Origin: Clitoria ternatea
Lineage: Eukaryota; Streptophyta; Magnoliopsida; Fabales; Fabaceae
Reading direction: 5' to 3'
DNA length: 64,000 nt
Assembly (NCBI GenBank): GCA_037962975.1
Contig: CM075674.1
Location: forward strand, 89,296,501-89,360,500
Below are positions 1-9,680 of the stretch, piece by piece. The notes beneath the pieces are model-generated. The model saw only the letters and a program-made list of their open reading frames with translations, was not told the origin of the DNA and ran no database searches. Within the stretch, counting starts at the first letter, position 1. Each line of letters opens with the position of its first letter. Position numbers and translations under genes: made by a program.

Positions 1-178
1 CATAATTTTAATGGTATTGGAACGGACTTAAAAAGTCCAAGGCTAAGGAATACTTACTATATGCTATAAGTTGTATGATATTGCGTGATAAATTGTTAAG
101 TGTTGGAACTGCAATATGATCAGTTGTGAATAGTTGTGTATTCTTATCCTTGAAATTTTGTTAATTTCAGGATTAGAT

Positions 179-808
179 ATGGCAAATCATCAAGGTAATG
201 ATGCCATGGCGGCAGTTTTCCAACGCTTTGCTAAATTGTTAGAGAGACAAGCTCAACTTCAGGACCCCGAGCATCAGGGCCTAGATCGCTTTGAAAAAAG
301 GAAGCCGAATGAATTCCATGGCGGGTTTAACCCTAAACCTGTATACACTTGGATTCAAGATTTGGAGCGCATCTTTGGTAGCCTTCAGTGCACTGAGGCA
401 CAGAAGGTGGAGTATGCTGTTTATATGCTTCATGGAGAAGCAAAAAATAGGTGGAGAATTACAAGAGCAAGAATGATTGCAGCTGGTACCCAATTGGTCT
501 GGGAAAATTTCAAAGCATTCTTTCTAGAAAAATATTTTTTAGATACTATCAAAAGCAAGCAAAAGTTAGAATTCATGGAACTTAAGCAGGGATCTATGAC
601 AGTGAAGGAGTATGCTACAAAATTCGAGGAGCTTTATTTGTTTCATCCTCTATTTCAACAGCTTGGGACCGAGGGTTCCAAGTGTATAAAACTTGAGAGC
701 GGTTTGAGGCCTGAGATCAAGAAGGCATTCAGGCACCAGGAGATCTGGAGTTGGTTAACGAATGTAGAATCTTCAAGGAAGATGACAAGGCCCACAAGGG
801 CAAAGTAG
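179..808 (+). pseudogene. Gypsy gag fragment (Retrotrans_gag domain)
   Basis: An open frame of about 209 codons from the ATG at 179 encodes a typical gypsy gag core. It has an N-terminal segment ending in a PNEFHGG-like motif, then a helical capsid-type region with the WIQDLERIF and EYATKFEEL stretches that characterise the Retrotrans_gag family. The frame runs open upstream to 134, but the ATG at 179 follows the family pattern (M-x-N-H-Q). The stop at 806-808 cuts it before the zinc knuckles, which continue in other frames downstream. Gag would assemble virus-like particles in the cytoplasm. This copy is a remnant and unlikely to work. Confidence 0.8.
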
Positions 809-1402
809 TAAAAGTAATATTTTTTGAAGCCACAACAGCCTAGCTTCAAGAAGTAAGGCAATTCTAGTGGAGATGGGTCATTCTCTAAGTCAAAAAGGCG
901 TGGCGGATATGGTGGATGTTCTAATGACCATCCTAGGAACACTAAGTGCTTTAAGTGTGGTGGTGACCACTTTGCGTGTGACTATGACCGCGATGAGATT
1001 GTCTACTTCTAATGCAATAAGAAGGGGCACATTCGCCCTAACTGTCCTTATAATCAGCAAGCTGGAAATGCTAATGTGAACCATGGAGGCTTCAGAGGCC
1101 AAGGTTATGAATGGTGGTCGTGGTAACATGATGATAGGTGGAGATGACCAAAATAGGAATGCTAACCCACAAGCTGCTGGTAGAGTACTTCTTTGAGAAT
1201 GAGATATTGAACTTTTTTGAATGGTGGATGTACGGTGATCGCAACACACTTAGCATCGATAATTTGGATAGAGGCCTTGCAAATTGCATAGTATCATATC
1301 CGTTGCACAATTTCTCCTTCCCTTGCCATTAATGCGGAAGAGGCCACACAGGCTGGTGACCAGGTATAGAGTAAGTGTACTATCCATGGTTCCGAGCTCT
1401 CT

Positions 1403-1603
1403 GTGATCTTTGATTTATGTGCCACACATTCATTTATCTCTGGAGAGTGTGTGAAGCTCCTGAAACTACCTATTGCTATATTAAAGCATGAGTTGCATGT
1501 GTATACACCTATGCGCTCTTCTGTGCGATCTATGACTAAATGTGTGGATGTTGATATGCTTCTTGAGGGCGGAACATTTACGTCAGTTTACAATCACGTG
1601 TAA
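1403..1603 (+). pseudogene. Gypsy aspartic protease fragment with altered active site
   Basis: The translation contains the ATHSFIS motif that follows the catalytic residues of gypsy proteases. The expected D-S/T-G triad reads D-L-C here, so the catalytic motif is lost. The downstream part, with a leucine-rich segment and a TKCVDVDMLLEG-like stretch, matches the usual protease fold order. It stops at the point where retrotransposon homology ends. It is in a different reading context from the gag frame, confirming decay. Confidence 0.65.
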
Positions 1604-1977
1604 ACAAGTCTTTTTATGTCAGTTTACATTTATCAACTAATATAACAAATAGTTTTTTAGTTAGTTTTATCAAACATACACTAATTATCACACATAATTG
1701 TACATGTTCAACATCGTCATATCAATTATTTTTCCCTTTAAACCTTTTATTTTATTTTATTATTATAGCCTTTAAACATAATTTGATATGTTTCTTTTAT
1801 TACTATAACAACGATAGAATCTTTTTAAATTCACATTATCTTTTTTTCAAATTCACCTAATCTTATTTGAGATAATGAGTATAATAATATTTATTTGTTT
1901 TAATAGGTGAGTGATTAATTTGAGTTGTTTTTCTAATCTAACTTGTCTTTTATAATAAATATAATTAAAAATGATGT
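1604..1977. other. AT-rich noncoding stretch
   Basis: No gene or structured repeat is recognised. A short direct repeat (GTCAGTTTAC) occurs at the edge of the gypsy relic near 1579 and 1619 and may mark the truncation point. Confidence 0.5.
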
Positions 1978-1980
1978 TTA

Positions 1981-2336
1981 GAGTGTGTTTAGTTAATATA
2001 TTTTTTAAAAATATAAAAATATTATAAGAATACACGAGAAAATAGAAAACACACTCATACATCCAATTTTTCAAAAAAATTGATTGGAAAATGGAAAACA
2101 CGACATTCTAATTTTTTTTAGAAAATAATTCCAAAATTTTTCATTGTAAAAATGGATGAGTATTCCAAAATTAAAATAATAGAAAACATGTATAAAATGA
2201 AAAACCAATTGCATTTGAATACATTTTTTAGTTTTTTAAATTGAAAAATTGATTTGTAGTTTTTGAGAGAATGAAATTTTTTTAAAAAATCTTAAAAATA
2301 AAAAAATAGAAATCAGAGTCCCGACTAAACACACTC
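1981..2336. mobile_element. Tourist-like MITE (PIF/Harbinger type)
   Basis: A 356-bp AT-rich segment is bounded by perfect 13-bp terminal inverted repeats: GAGTGTGTTTAGT at 1981-1993 and its reverse complement at 2324-2336. TTA trinucleotides flank both ends (1978-1980 and 2337-2339) and serve as the target duplication. Small size, no coding capacity, G-initiated inverted repeats and a TTA duplication fit the Tourist/PIF-Harbinger class. Confidence 0.8.
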
Positions 2337-2339
2337 TTA

Positions 2340-3255
2340 ACCTATTCTATATTACATGTTATAAAAAATCAAAACTAGAAAATGCAATTCATTGTGATTT
2401 TCAAGGAAAATTCAACATAATTTACAATAAAAAATCTTACATTTTTTTGATTTCTTATCATGCATAAATATTGTGCAGGTAATTTAATTTTCTAAAATAA
2501 AAGAGGTTTTGAAATAAATTAAGATTGTTAAAAAAAGATTTTTTTTTAGATTTTAATATTTCAAAAATTTGAAATAAATACATTCAATTACACAAAATAT
2601 ATATATTTGGAATACATATGTAAATATGTAAAACTGTAAAAGTATTGTACACATATGTTTTTATTTTTAGATTATTTTTCAACAAAACTTAGACATAAAA
2701 GTTAGCAACTAAATTAATCTTTACAAAAGTTGAAAATAAAATTGATTATATATTATCACAGCTGATGATTAAATTTATATTTTTAAAAGTGTTAAACAAG
2801 ATATATCAATTTCTTTACTTCCTTCCCTCTTAAAACTATTGTTGTTTTGGTGTTTTTCACACCGATTAAAAAATTATTAAATGTGTAATTATTTGAGTTG
2901 ATATGTATTAAAATACCTTATTTAATTCTATTATTTTATTAGTAATAAATAATGTTTCAACTTCTTAAGTTTTATTCATTAATCAAATGAAATATGATAA
3001 AAAATACATTAATTACAAGAAAATAAAATTAAAATTATAAATTGATTATACCTAATAAAATTAGTTTTAAAAAAATACCAAAACAACAATAGTTATAGAA
3101 TAGAGAGAGTATGTAATTCAGCATTTACTCAAAAGAATTTCTCAAAAATTTATTTTATTTGAAAACAATATCACTTCTAAATTTCAGTGTATATATATAT
3201 TAATTTAAAAAAAATGATTTTCTTACTATTTTATATAAAAAACTTTTAATCAAAT

Positions 3256-3257
<2 letters not shown>
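2340..3257. other. AT-rich intergenic sequence
   Basis: Long A/T runs with no sustained open frame or recognisable element. It leads into an AT microsatellite. Confidence 0.5.

Positions 3258-3292
<35 letters not shown>
3258..3292. repeat. (AT)n microsatellite
   Basis: An uninterrupted AT dinucleotide run of about 17 units lies just upstream of the insertion site of the gag-only LTR element. Confidence 0.95.
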
Positions 3293-3296
<4 letters not shown>

Positions 3297-3316
3297 GTTA
3301 TTTAAGATTATGATTA

Positions 3317-4044
3317 TGATCCGGTCTCAATACCGGTATCCGATCTGCAAGACATATTTCAACGTCTTTGTCAAGACATCTACGTGTAACCGGTGTCATC
3401 GGTATACATCCGGACTGTAATTCCGTATCAGGCGTTCTCCCTATACCGGTTGTTCAGGATAACACCATGACACCGGACAACACACACGTCACTGCGCTAA
3501 AGACAAGGATTATTGCTACAGGGATCGATCAATAATTCCCTACACTACGAGCCAAATTCTGCTCACGGGGATGGTCAACTTGTTCCCTAATCCTAGTCTA
3601 TATTCTCCATGCTCAATATAAAATAGCCACTTGACCCAATCATGCTGGTAAGTGCGCAATAAAATAATGCTAATGGGAGTTAGTGGTTCCCCACTAACGA
3701 GTCCTCGTAAAACGAGCCAATCAGGTATATGAACTCATTTCATTAATGAAGTGAGGGATCTTTAACTAAATCTTTGAACGATTACTCTCTGAAATACATT
3801 CCTTACTTGGAATATCATCACTGACTTGAGCGTCGGAGAATCTTTGCAGGTGACACCACCATTCGCCCACTTCAACGCATTAGGTCGGTGTGAAGGATCT
3901 CCAGGACGCCCAATCCGCTCTCCTCATTCAAGGACAACGGATATTACACCGGATACTCATACATCCGGTCTTCTGCACAGTATTTGCATACTATTTGTGA
4001 TTGACTTGAGTCCGGATCTCTAGACCCCGGTTCAGGACAAATCA
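3317..4044 (+). repeat. 5' LTR of the gag-only element
   Basis: 728 bp, from TGATCCGG to GATCA. It contains several short CCGG-bearing inverted pieces (ACCGGT) and the conserved TTGAGCGTCGGAGAATC tail. It matches the 3' LTR over its full length. Confidence 0.95.
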
Positions 4045-4063
4045 TTGGCACGCCCGGTGGGAC
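4045..4063 (+). promoter_or_regulatory. Primer-binding-site-like sequence
   Basis: TTGGCACGCCCGGTGGGAC begins directly after the terminal CA of the 5' LTR, where minus-strand DNA synthesis is primed. It is not the initiator-Met site used by elements A, B and C. The cognate tRNA cannot be named from sequence alone. Confidence 0.7.
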
Positions 4064-4109
4064 ACGATAAAGTTATTCCCATATCCTTTGACAGAGCAAG
4101 TAATCCTCA

Positions 4110-5615
4110 ATGGAAGGCGAAGTACAAGATTTCGTGGAGAATCAGCCTGAAGGCAGAACCAACCCCAATGTCTTCAGGAAGCTCAACTTTGATTCTCATG
4201 GGGGCAGCTCAAAAAAGATAGTGACAGTGTCTAATCCTGATCCTCGTGATGAGCTAATTAGTCAACTCCAAAGGGAACTCGCTGAATTGCGAAAAGAAAG
4301 AAGGCAAAGCGAGGATAAAGAATCATCTCGCACACGAAATACTCCCCACACAACCGAGGGAGAAAAATCCTCTACCCCCCAGTATTCAAATATCCCCACA
4401 TTTGAAGGGAAGGAACAGATCCACGATTCTGATAAGAGAGTTGTTAAAGGGAAGAGGAGGCTGATGACAGCCTCTCCAGTAACTTATAAGCTCACAGTTC
4501 CTTTTTCAAGGAGACTTATGAGTGTACGCATCCCTAAGCACCTACAGACTACTCAACCTCTCTCTATAGAAAAATACAGTGGTGAAACTGATCCTACTAA
4601 GCATCTTGATGCTTATACACTCGAAGTCATGTACCTGGGGGCAGATGAAGATGTCATGTGCAGGATGTTCCCTCGGACTCTTGTTGATGATGCCCTTAGC
4701 TGGTTCAGGAAGCTACCATCAGGTTCCATTGACTCATGGGAAGAAATGGCAACAGCGTTTGTGGACCACTTTGTCATTTCCAGTGATATTCCCAGAACAT
4801 CTCATACCTTGGCTCAGATTAGGCAGGGGGAACATGAAACTCTCAAGGACTTCTTGAAGAGGTTTCACAAGGAAGCAGCTGCTGTTCCAAACTTGGCAGA
4901 AGCACTACAATTGCACATAGCAATAGAAGCTTTGCAACCAAGCTCTGCTTTTGCCCTGTCGTTGGCAAAGAATCCTCCAGTGAATTTCGAAGAATTCAGG
5001 AGGAAAACATCCAAGTATGTGAGCATTGAAATACACTTGGAAGCAACAGTGGCGAGAGGGAAATCCCCAACGTTACAACGGAGTGATAAGAGCAGATCCA
5101 GATCGGATCCCATGGAAAGACCGTGCCGTGGCGATGCCTTCGATAGCTCCTCTCCACAACGTTAAGTAGAACGGATGCATGCATTCGACAATTATGCTCC
5201 GCTAAATTCTGAACGATCTCAAATTCTTAAGGAGATCGGATGGCCAACCCTTATTGCGTACGGGGTCAGGACTCCGCCCCAGCTTCGCAAACAGGGTGAC
5301 CCTTGGAAATACTGTGAATTCCATGAGCAAGAGGGCCATTCAACAGACGAATGTCAGGCTCTGATGAATACTATTGAGACCCTGATCCGAGAGGGTAAAC
5401 TCAAACAATACCTTCTCAAAGAAAGGTCTACTGATCAACTGGACCAGATTGAGAAAAGAGGAGGAGATTACGAGGAAGACGATGACGATCATCCCACTCC
5501 GATCAGAAGGTTTACTGCTTCTGAAAAACAAAAGGGAGTTGTGATTGGTGAGCCTGCACAGCAAAACACTATGCCCCGACAACAACATCAAGGCCGTCGA
5601 GAGGTCATTGATTAG
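4110..5615 (+). pseudogene. Tat-type gag with one in-frame stop
   Basis: Two open stretches, 4110-5165 and 5175-5615, lie in the same frame, split only by a TAA at 5163-5165. Together they form a gag of about 500 codons. The N-terminal part has a charged, coiled-coil-like segment (residues about 45-75). The central capsid domain (about 150-310) carries the DPTKHLDAY, LSWFRKLP and FLKRFHKEA motifs typical of Tat/Retand gag. The C-terminal part has the short zinc-binding motif C-x2-H-x4-H-x4-C (in CEFHEQEGHSTDEC). Gag would package the element RNA. The ATG at 4110 is the first in frame after the primer-binding site. The stop may inactivate gag or be read through; it looks recent because coding is otherwise intact. 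Confidence 0.85.
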
Positions 5616-5776
5616 GGATCAGGCCAGCAAAATTAATAGGGCCTTCTGTTGATACAGCTAGTCGTTGTGACAAGATACTTTCAGGACGGATGATCCTAAC
5701 AATGTATCCGTTATTAGCGATGAACCTCTTCGAAGGTACAACTGGGTGAACCACCCCATTCGAAGGCCCAGATTGT

Positions 5777-6220
5777 AGGATTAAACCGAACTTTGGGTAC
5801 GGTTAGTAAGTTTGGCTGAACACCGGTGAAGGCTCGGATTGTAGGATTGAACCGAACTCCGAGTACGACTAGTAGGTTTGGCCGAACGTCGGTGAAGACC
5901 TGAGTTGTAGGATTAAACCGAACCTCAGGAAATGGGTTGTAGGATTGAACCGAACCCCATTCCAAGAACGGTAAAAGGGTAAAACCCAACACCGTATTGA
6001 AGGCTTGGGCGCAGTAAGCTGGTTCTTCTTCAAGACCACGCTGAACCCCAAGTAACGGGCGCAGTAGGTTCAGGATTAGCCCTGATCTGAACCCCGTGTT
6101 GAAGGCTCAAATTGTAGGACTAAACCGAACTCTGAGTACGACTAGTAAGATTGACCGAACGTCGGTGAAGAATCGTCAATGGGTAGTAGGATCAAACCGA
6201 ACTCCAAACACAACAAGTAA
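5777..6220 (+). repeat. Degenerate tandem repeat, about 66-bp unit
   Basis: Units beginning AGGATTRAACCGAAC start at 5777, 5843, 5909, 5941 (short), 6117 and 6188. They contain GTACGACTAGTA and CCGAACGTCGGTGAAG blocks. The array lies inside the gag-only element, downstream of gag, where pol would normally be. It has no coding potential. Confidence 0.85.
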
Positions 6221-6240
6221 GTTATACTGAACTCCAAATT

Positions 6241-7110
6241 AATACTCTCTTTTGAAGTTCCTTATTTGGAAGTTTTATAACTTTAAATTCTGAATCATCA
6301 ATTCTTAAGTCAGGAATGCTCAATTGAAACCTGACTCATAAACTCCGACCCAAAAATAATTCATTCGGGTACGCCACAATCTTAGGCACATTCACCCGAA
6401 ACCTTTCAGTCGGAAATATTTACATTCGAAATTATCAAATAGAGGAATTTCTATCCGAAGTCCTCACTCTTAAGAACTCTCACGTGAAAGTATCACTCAG
6501 AGTTCGTTCAAAGTACTGATCACCCAATAATACTGGGGGACAGCATCAACAGTTTAACGAATATCTTGAGGAATGAACTCTTGACGAAACGTTCTCACAG
6601 TCATTCCCCTTCAAGATTTACATTACAAGCCGTTCTCATGACAATAACATGTTCACTTACAATGGCGATCCCTATTATGATATTTACAACCAAAAGGCCT
6701 GATCTTTAAGAAGCAACATACGCTTTTTACCAGGCTTTTATATCAAACTATCTATACTTGACAAAAGATACTCTATCTTTTCTGTCAAATCAAGTCTTTG
6801 GCTATCAAAATGCCTATGCATGAAAACGATAGTTATACGTCTCTATCCGTTCTTCATCTTGCATGTAAAAATCCGGAATGAAGGTTCTATGTTCATACCC
6901 GATCTTCACTACTTAAGTCCGGAATGATTCAATACACATGCAATCCCTCTATTAAAGTTGTTTTCTACTAAACGTACTACGATCGATATAGCTCATATGA
7001 GCAAATCTACTAACTCCTGGTACGAACAATTCCCATCATTATTCTTATGATGGAAGCTTTTGAAAATTGAGAAGCATTCACACAATCCGTACTCCTACGA
7101 TTGAAAAAAT
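6241..7110 (+). other. Noncoding interior of the gag-only element
   Basis: No frame or family match is visible. A TGGGGGACAG purine-rich tract occurs near 6535. The region replaces the expected pol. Confidence 0.5.
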
Positions 7111-7114
7111 GTCT

Positions 7115-7441
7115 CCAGAACGGATTATCTCAATCACTTAATCTGTGATCTGACGATGTAACTCTTGGCGTTGTGTACTCTTCCAGAACGGATAATCTCA
7201 ATCACTCATTATGTGATCTGACGATGTAACTCCTGACGTTGTGTACTTGTCCAGGACGGATGATCTCAATCACCTATTCTGTGATCTGACGATGTAACTC
7301 CTGGCGCCATACACATCCCAAGGACGGATGATCTCAATCACCTATTATGTGATCTGACGATGTAACTCCTGGTGCCGTACACATCCCCAAGACGGACGAT
7401 CTCAATCACCTATAAAGTGATTCGATGATGTAACTCCTGAT
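7115..7441 (+). repeat. Tandem repeat, five units of about 68 bp
   Basis: Units start at 7115, 7183, 7251, 7318 and 7387. Each carries ACGGATNATCTCAATCAC, then TGTGATCTGACGATGTAAC, then CTCCTGGCG. A sixth, more diverged unit occurs at 7521-7576. Each unit contains imperfect inverted pieces around ATCAC and GTGAT. The array is internal to the gag-only element, with no spacers of the CRISPR kind. Confidence 0.9.
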
Positions 7442-8069
7442 ACAAACAATCCCCATCATCATTTTTATGATGGAAGATTTTGAAAGTTAATCCGCACTTT
7501 CGCTCTCAAGTGGTATTCTCCCAGGACGGATACTCTTTATCACCTATTCTGTGGTACAATGACGTAACTCCTGGCATAGACAAACTCCCATCATCATCCT
7601 TATGATGGAAGGCTCAAACACCACTTTCTTACACCTTTGCAGTTCCCCAAACTTGGAACAATATTCTTACAATGGACGACATTGTTTTCTCCAGTGAGAA
7701 TAACATGAATTAAGAACAATCATCCGTCCTGTTACACTATTTTACTAAACAACGGATCGACCCCTCTTTTCCCCAAAAGAATTAAGGATCATGCCCTAAA
7801 GACAGACACCTTCTTCTTAACACGCACTTGGGGACATGTATATATATTTATCCGTTCTAACTTCATTTGTTGTTTAATCTTCCGAGGCAATGATTTCAAT
7901 TCGACCTCAAGGTTAATCATACAGAACGGATTAACAACGACTTAAATATACATGAAATGTTGAAGACAAATTTCTTAAATGAATTTTATTCATAAAGGAC
8001 GAAATTACACAATTGTTCAAAACCGGAGTTGATCCCGGTACACAACTTTACATATAAATGAAAACAAGA

Positions 8070-8414
8070 CTACGAGGGAGGAATTTGCTCTTCAGCTTTC
8101 TGTGCCTCCTCAACACCAGGCTCTTGTGTCCCTTCCTTTGGGACTTCCTCAGGAATATCCCCTCCGGGAGCCTCGGTTCCTTCCGCAGATGAAGGAACCT
8201 CAGACGTAGGAAAGACGAAATCCGGTCCCATACTTTGACCCTCAGGAAGAGGAGGCAAACCGTATAAGGACGTCGGAGGATCTTCATGACGACCATCAAC
8301 CACTGTGACTAACTTTCCTCCATGGAATTCATAGAACGGATCCATTCCATGGAATTCATAGAACGGATCTTTTAATCTGAGAACGGTTCTTTGCAAAATA
8401 ATAATAAATGCCAA
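8070..8414 (-). CDS. Antisense ORF of Tat-type element, product unknown
   Basis: A 114-codon frame runs antisense to the element, just before the 3' LTR. Its product is rich in proline and glutamate, acidic in the second half, with no recognised domain. Part of it is a duplicated segment: a repeat of about 21 bp with GAATTCATAGAACGGATC around 8325-8365 gives two copies of a DPFYEFHG peptide. Plant Tat-lineage elements (for example Grande) are known to carry an extra ORF, often antisense, between pol and the 3' LTR, and the position agrees. An overlapping frame at 8048-8299 competes. Coding status is uncertain because the frame is short and could be chance. Confidence 0.35.
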   Translation of the reverse strand: MAFIIILQRTVLRLKDPFYEFHGMDPFYEFHGGKLVTVVDGRHEDPPTSLYGLPPLPEGQSMGPDFVFPTSEVPSSAEGTEAPGGDIPEEVPKEGTQEPGVEEAQKAEEQIPPS

Positions 8415-8500
8415 GGAACTGTTATACGCGTAAGCTTACCGATATTCAGACCTCTCGCAGGTTGAGTAGCTTATGTGAACAACCACTCAGTCCCTCACAC

Positions 8501-8515
8501 AAGCTAGGGGACATA
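8501..8515 (+). promoter_or_regulatory. Polypurine tract of the gag-only element
   Basis: AAGCTAGGGGACATA directly precedes the 3' LTR, the expected primer site for plus-strand synthesis. Confidence 0.6.
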
Positions 8516-9244
8516 TGATCCGGTCTCAATACCGGTATCCGATCTGCAAGACATATTTCAACGTCTTTGTCAAGACATCTACGTGTAACCGGTGTCATCG
8601 GTATACATCCGGACTGTAATTCCGTATCAGGCGTTCTCCCTATACCGGTTGTTCAGGATAACACCATGACACCGGACAACACACACGTCACTGCGCTAAA
8701 GACAAGGATTATTGCTACAGGGATCGATCAATAATTCCCTGCACTACGAGCCAAATTCTGCTCACGGGGATGGTCAACTTGTTCCCTAATCCTAGTCTAT
8801 ATTCTCCATGCTCAATATAAAATAGCCACTTGACCCAATCATGCTGGTAAGTGCGCAATAAAATAATGCTAATGGGAGTTAGTGGTTCCCCACTAACGAG
8901 TCTTCGTAAAACGAGCCAATCAGGTATATGAACTCATTTCATTAATGAAGTGAGGGATCTTTAACTAAATCTTTGAACGATTACTCTCTGAAATACATTC
9001 CTTACTTGGAATATCATCACTGACTTGAGCGTCGGAGAATCTTTGCAGGTGACACCACCATTCGCCCACTTCAACGCGTTAGGTCGGTGTGAAGGATCTC
9101 CAGAACGCCCAATCCGCTCTCCTCACTCAAGGACAACAGATATTTATACCGGATACTCATACATCCGGTCTTCTGCACAGTATTTGCATACTATTTGTGA
9201 TTGACTTGAGTCCGGATCTCTAGACCCCGGTTCAGGACAGATCA
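8516..9244 (+). repeat. 3' LTR of the gag-only element
   Basis: 729 bp, nearly identical to the 5' LTR. It ends with GATCA at 9244, followed by the GATTA duplication. It lies 436 bp upstream of the RanBP1 start codon in the same orientation, so readout transcription is possible. Confidence 0.95.
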
Positions 9245-9249
9245 GATTA

Positions 9250-9680
9250 TAAAAAATATCTTTTACTATAATCCAAAAAATAATAATTTTTACTGTTTTA
9301 AAATTTTTAAAACACTGAAAATTTTATAATTGTAATCTTATAATTATATATATAATGAAAACCATATTAAAATTTTAAGACAATAAAATTAGTATTTTAT
9401 GGATTATAGTAATATATATGTATATAAATATATTATGTAAAAGATATCTTTATAATCATATATTATATTTATATAATACAAAATTTGAAAGAAAAATTAT
9501 TATTATCTTAGAAATAAATGTGAGAAAAGAAAAAAAAGAAGGGTTTATAATAGGTTGGCATTAGCACAGTCTAGTAGTCTCCATTCATTCTGCGTACAAC
9601 GCATACTCCACTCTGAGCACCTTCCATCACTCTCCAAACCCTAGCCGGCACCACACACTCTCTATCCCTATCTCTTCATC
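9250..9680 (+). promoter_or_regulatory. RanBP1 promoter and 5' leader
   Basis: An AT-rich segment is followed by a TATA-like TTTATAATA at 9544-9552 and a C/T-rich leader. A telo-box, AAACCCTA, lies at 9636-9643, 38 bp before the ATG. Telo-boxes are common in the leaders of plant translation and cell-cycle genes. The transcription start is not determined. Confidence 0.5.

Larger units (their letters stand above)
1..1603 (+). mobile_element. Decayed Ty3/gypsy retrotransposon, gag to protease portion
   Basis: The stretch keeps gypsy order: a leader, a gag region, two degenerate zinc knuckles near 945-1045 spread over different frames, and a protease-like segment at 1403-1603. Homology stops near 1590-1603, where the sequence turns into AT-rich DNA, so RT, RNase H and integrase are missing. 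No LTR is visible and the 5' side lies outside the window. Multiple frame changes mark it as an old relic. Confidence 0.8.
3317..9244 (+). mobile_element. Complete gag-only LTR retrotransposon (TR-GAG, Tat lineage)
   Basis: Two long direct repeats (3317-4044 and 8516-9244) start with TG, end with CA and are flanked by the perfect 5-bp duplication GATTA (3312-3316 and 9245-9249). By eye the LTRs differ by about eight transitions and one 1-bp indel, roughly 99 percent identity, so the insertion is young. A primer-binding-like site follows the 5' LTR and a purine-rich tract precedes the 3' LTR. The interior encodes only gag, with no protease, RT, RNase H or integrase. The gag type, an LTR tail with the TTGAGCGTCGGAG motif, and an antisense open frame before the 3' LTR point to the Tat lineage. 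It would need enzymes from an autonomous relative. Confidence 0.92.

Noticed and set aside
4110..5615. Two separate genes split at 5165
   Set aside because: Both parts are in the same frame and form the usual capsid-then-zinc-motif order of one Tat gag. The TAA is best read as a single nonsense change.
7115..7441. CRISPR-like regular repeats
   Set aside because: Units are contiguous, about 68 bp and diverged, with no unique spacers. They sit inside a plant LTR element.
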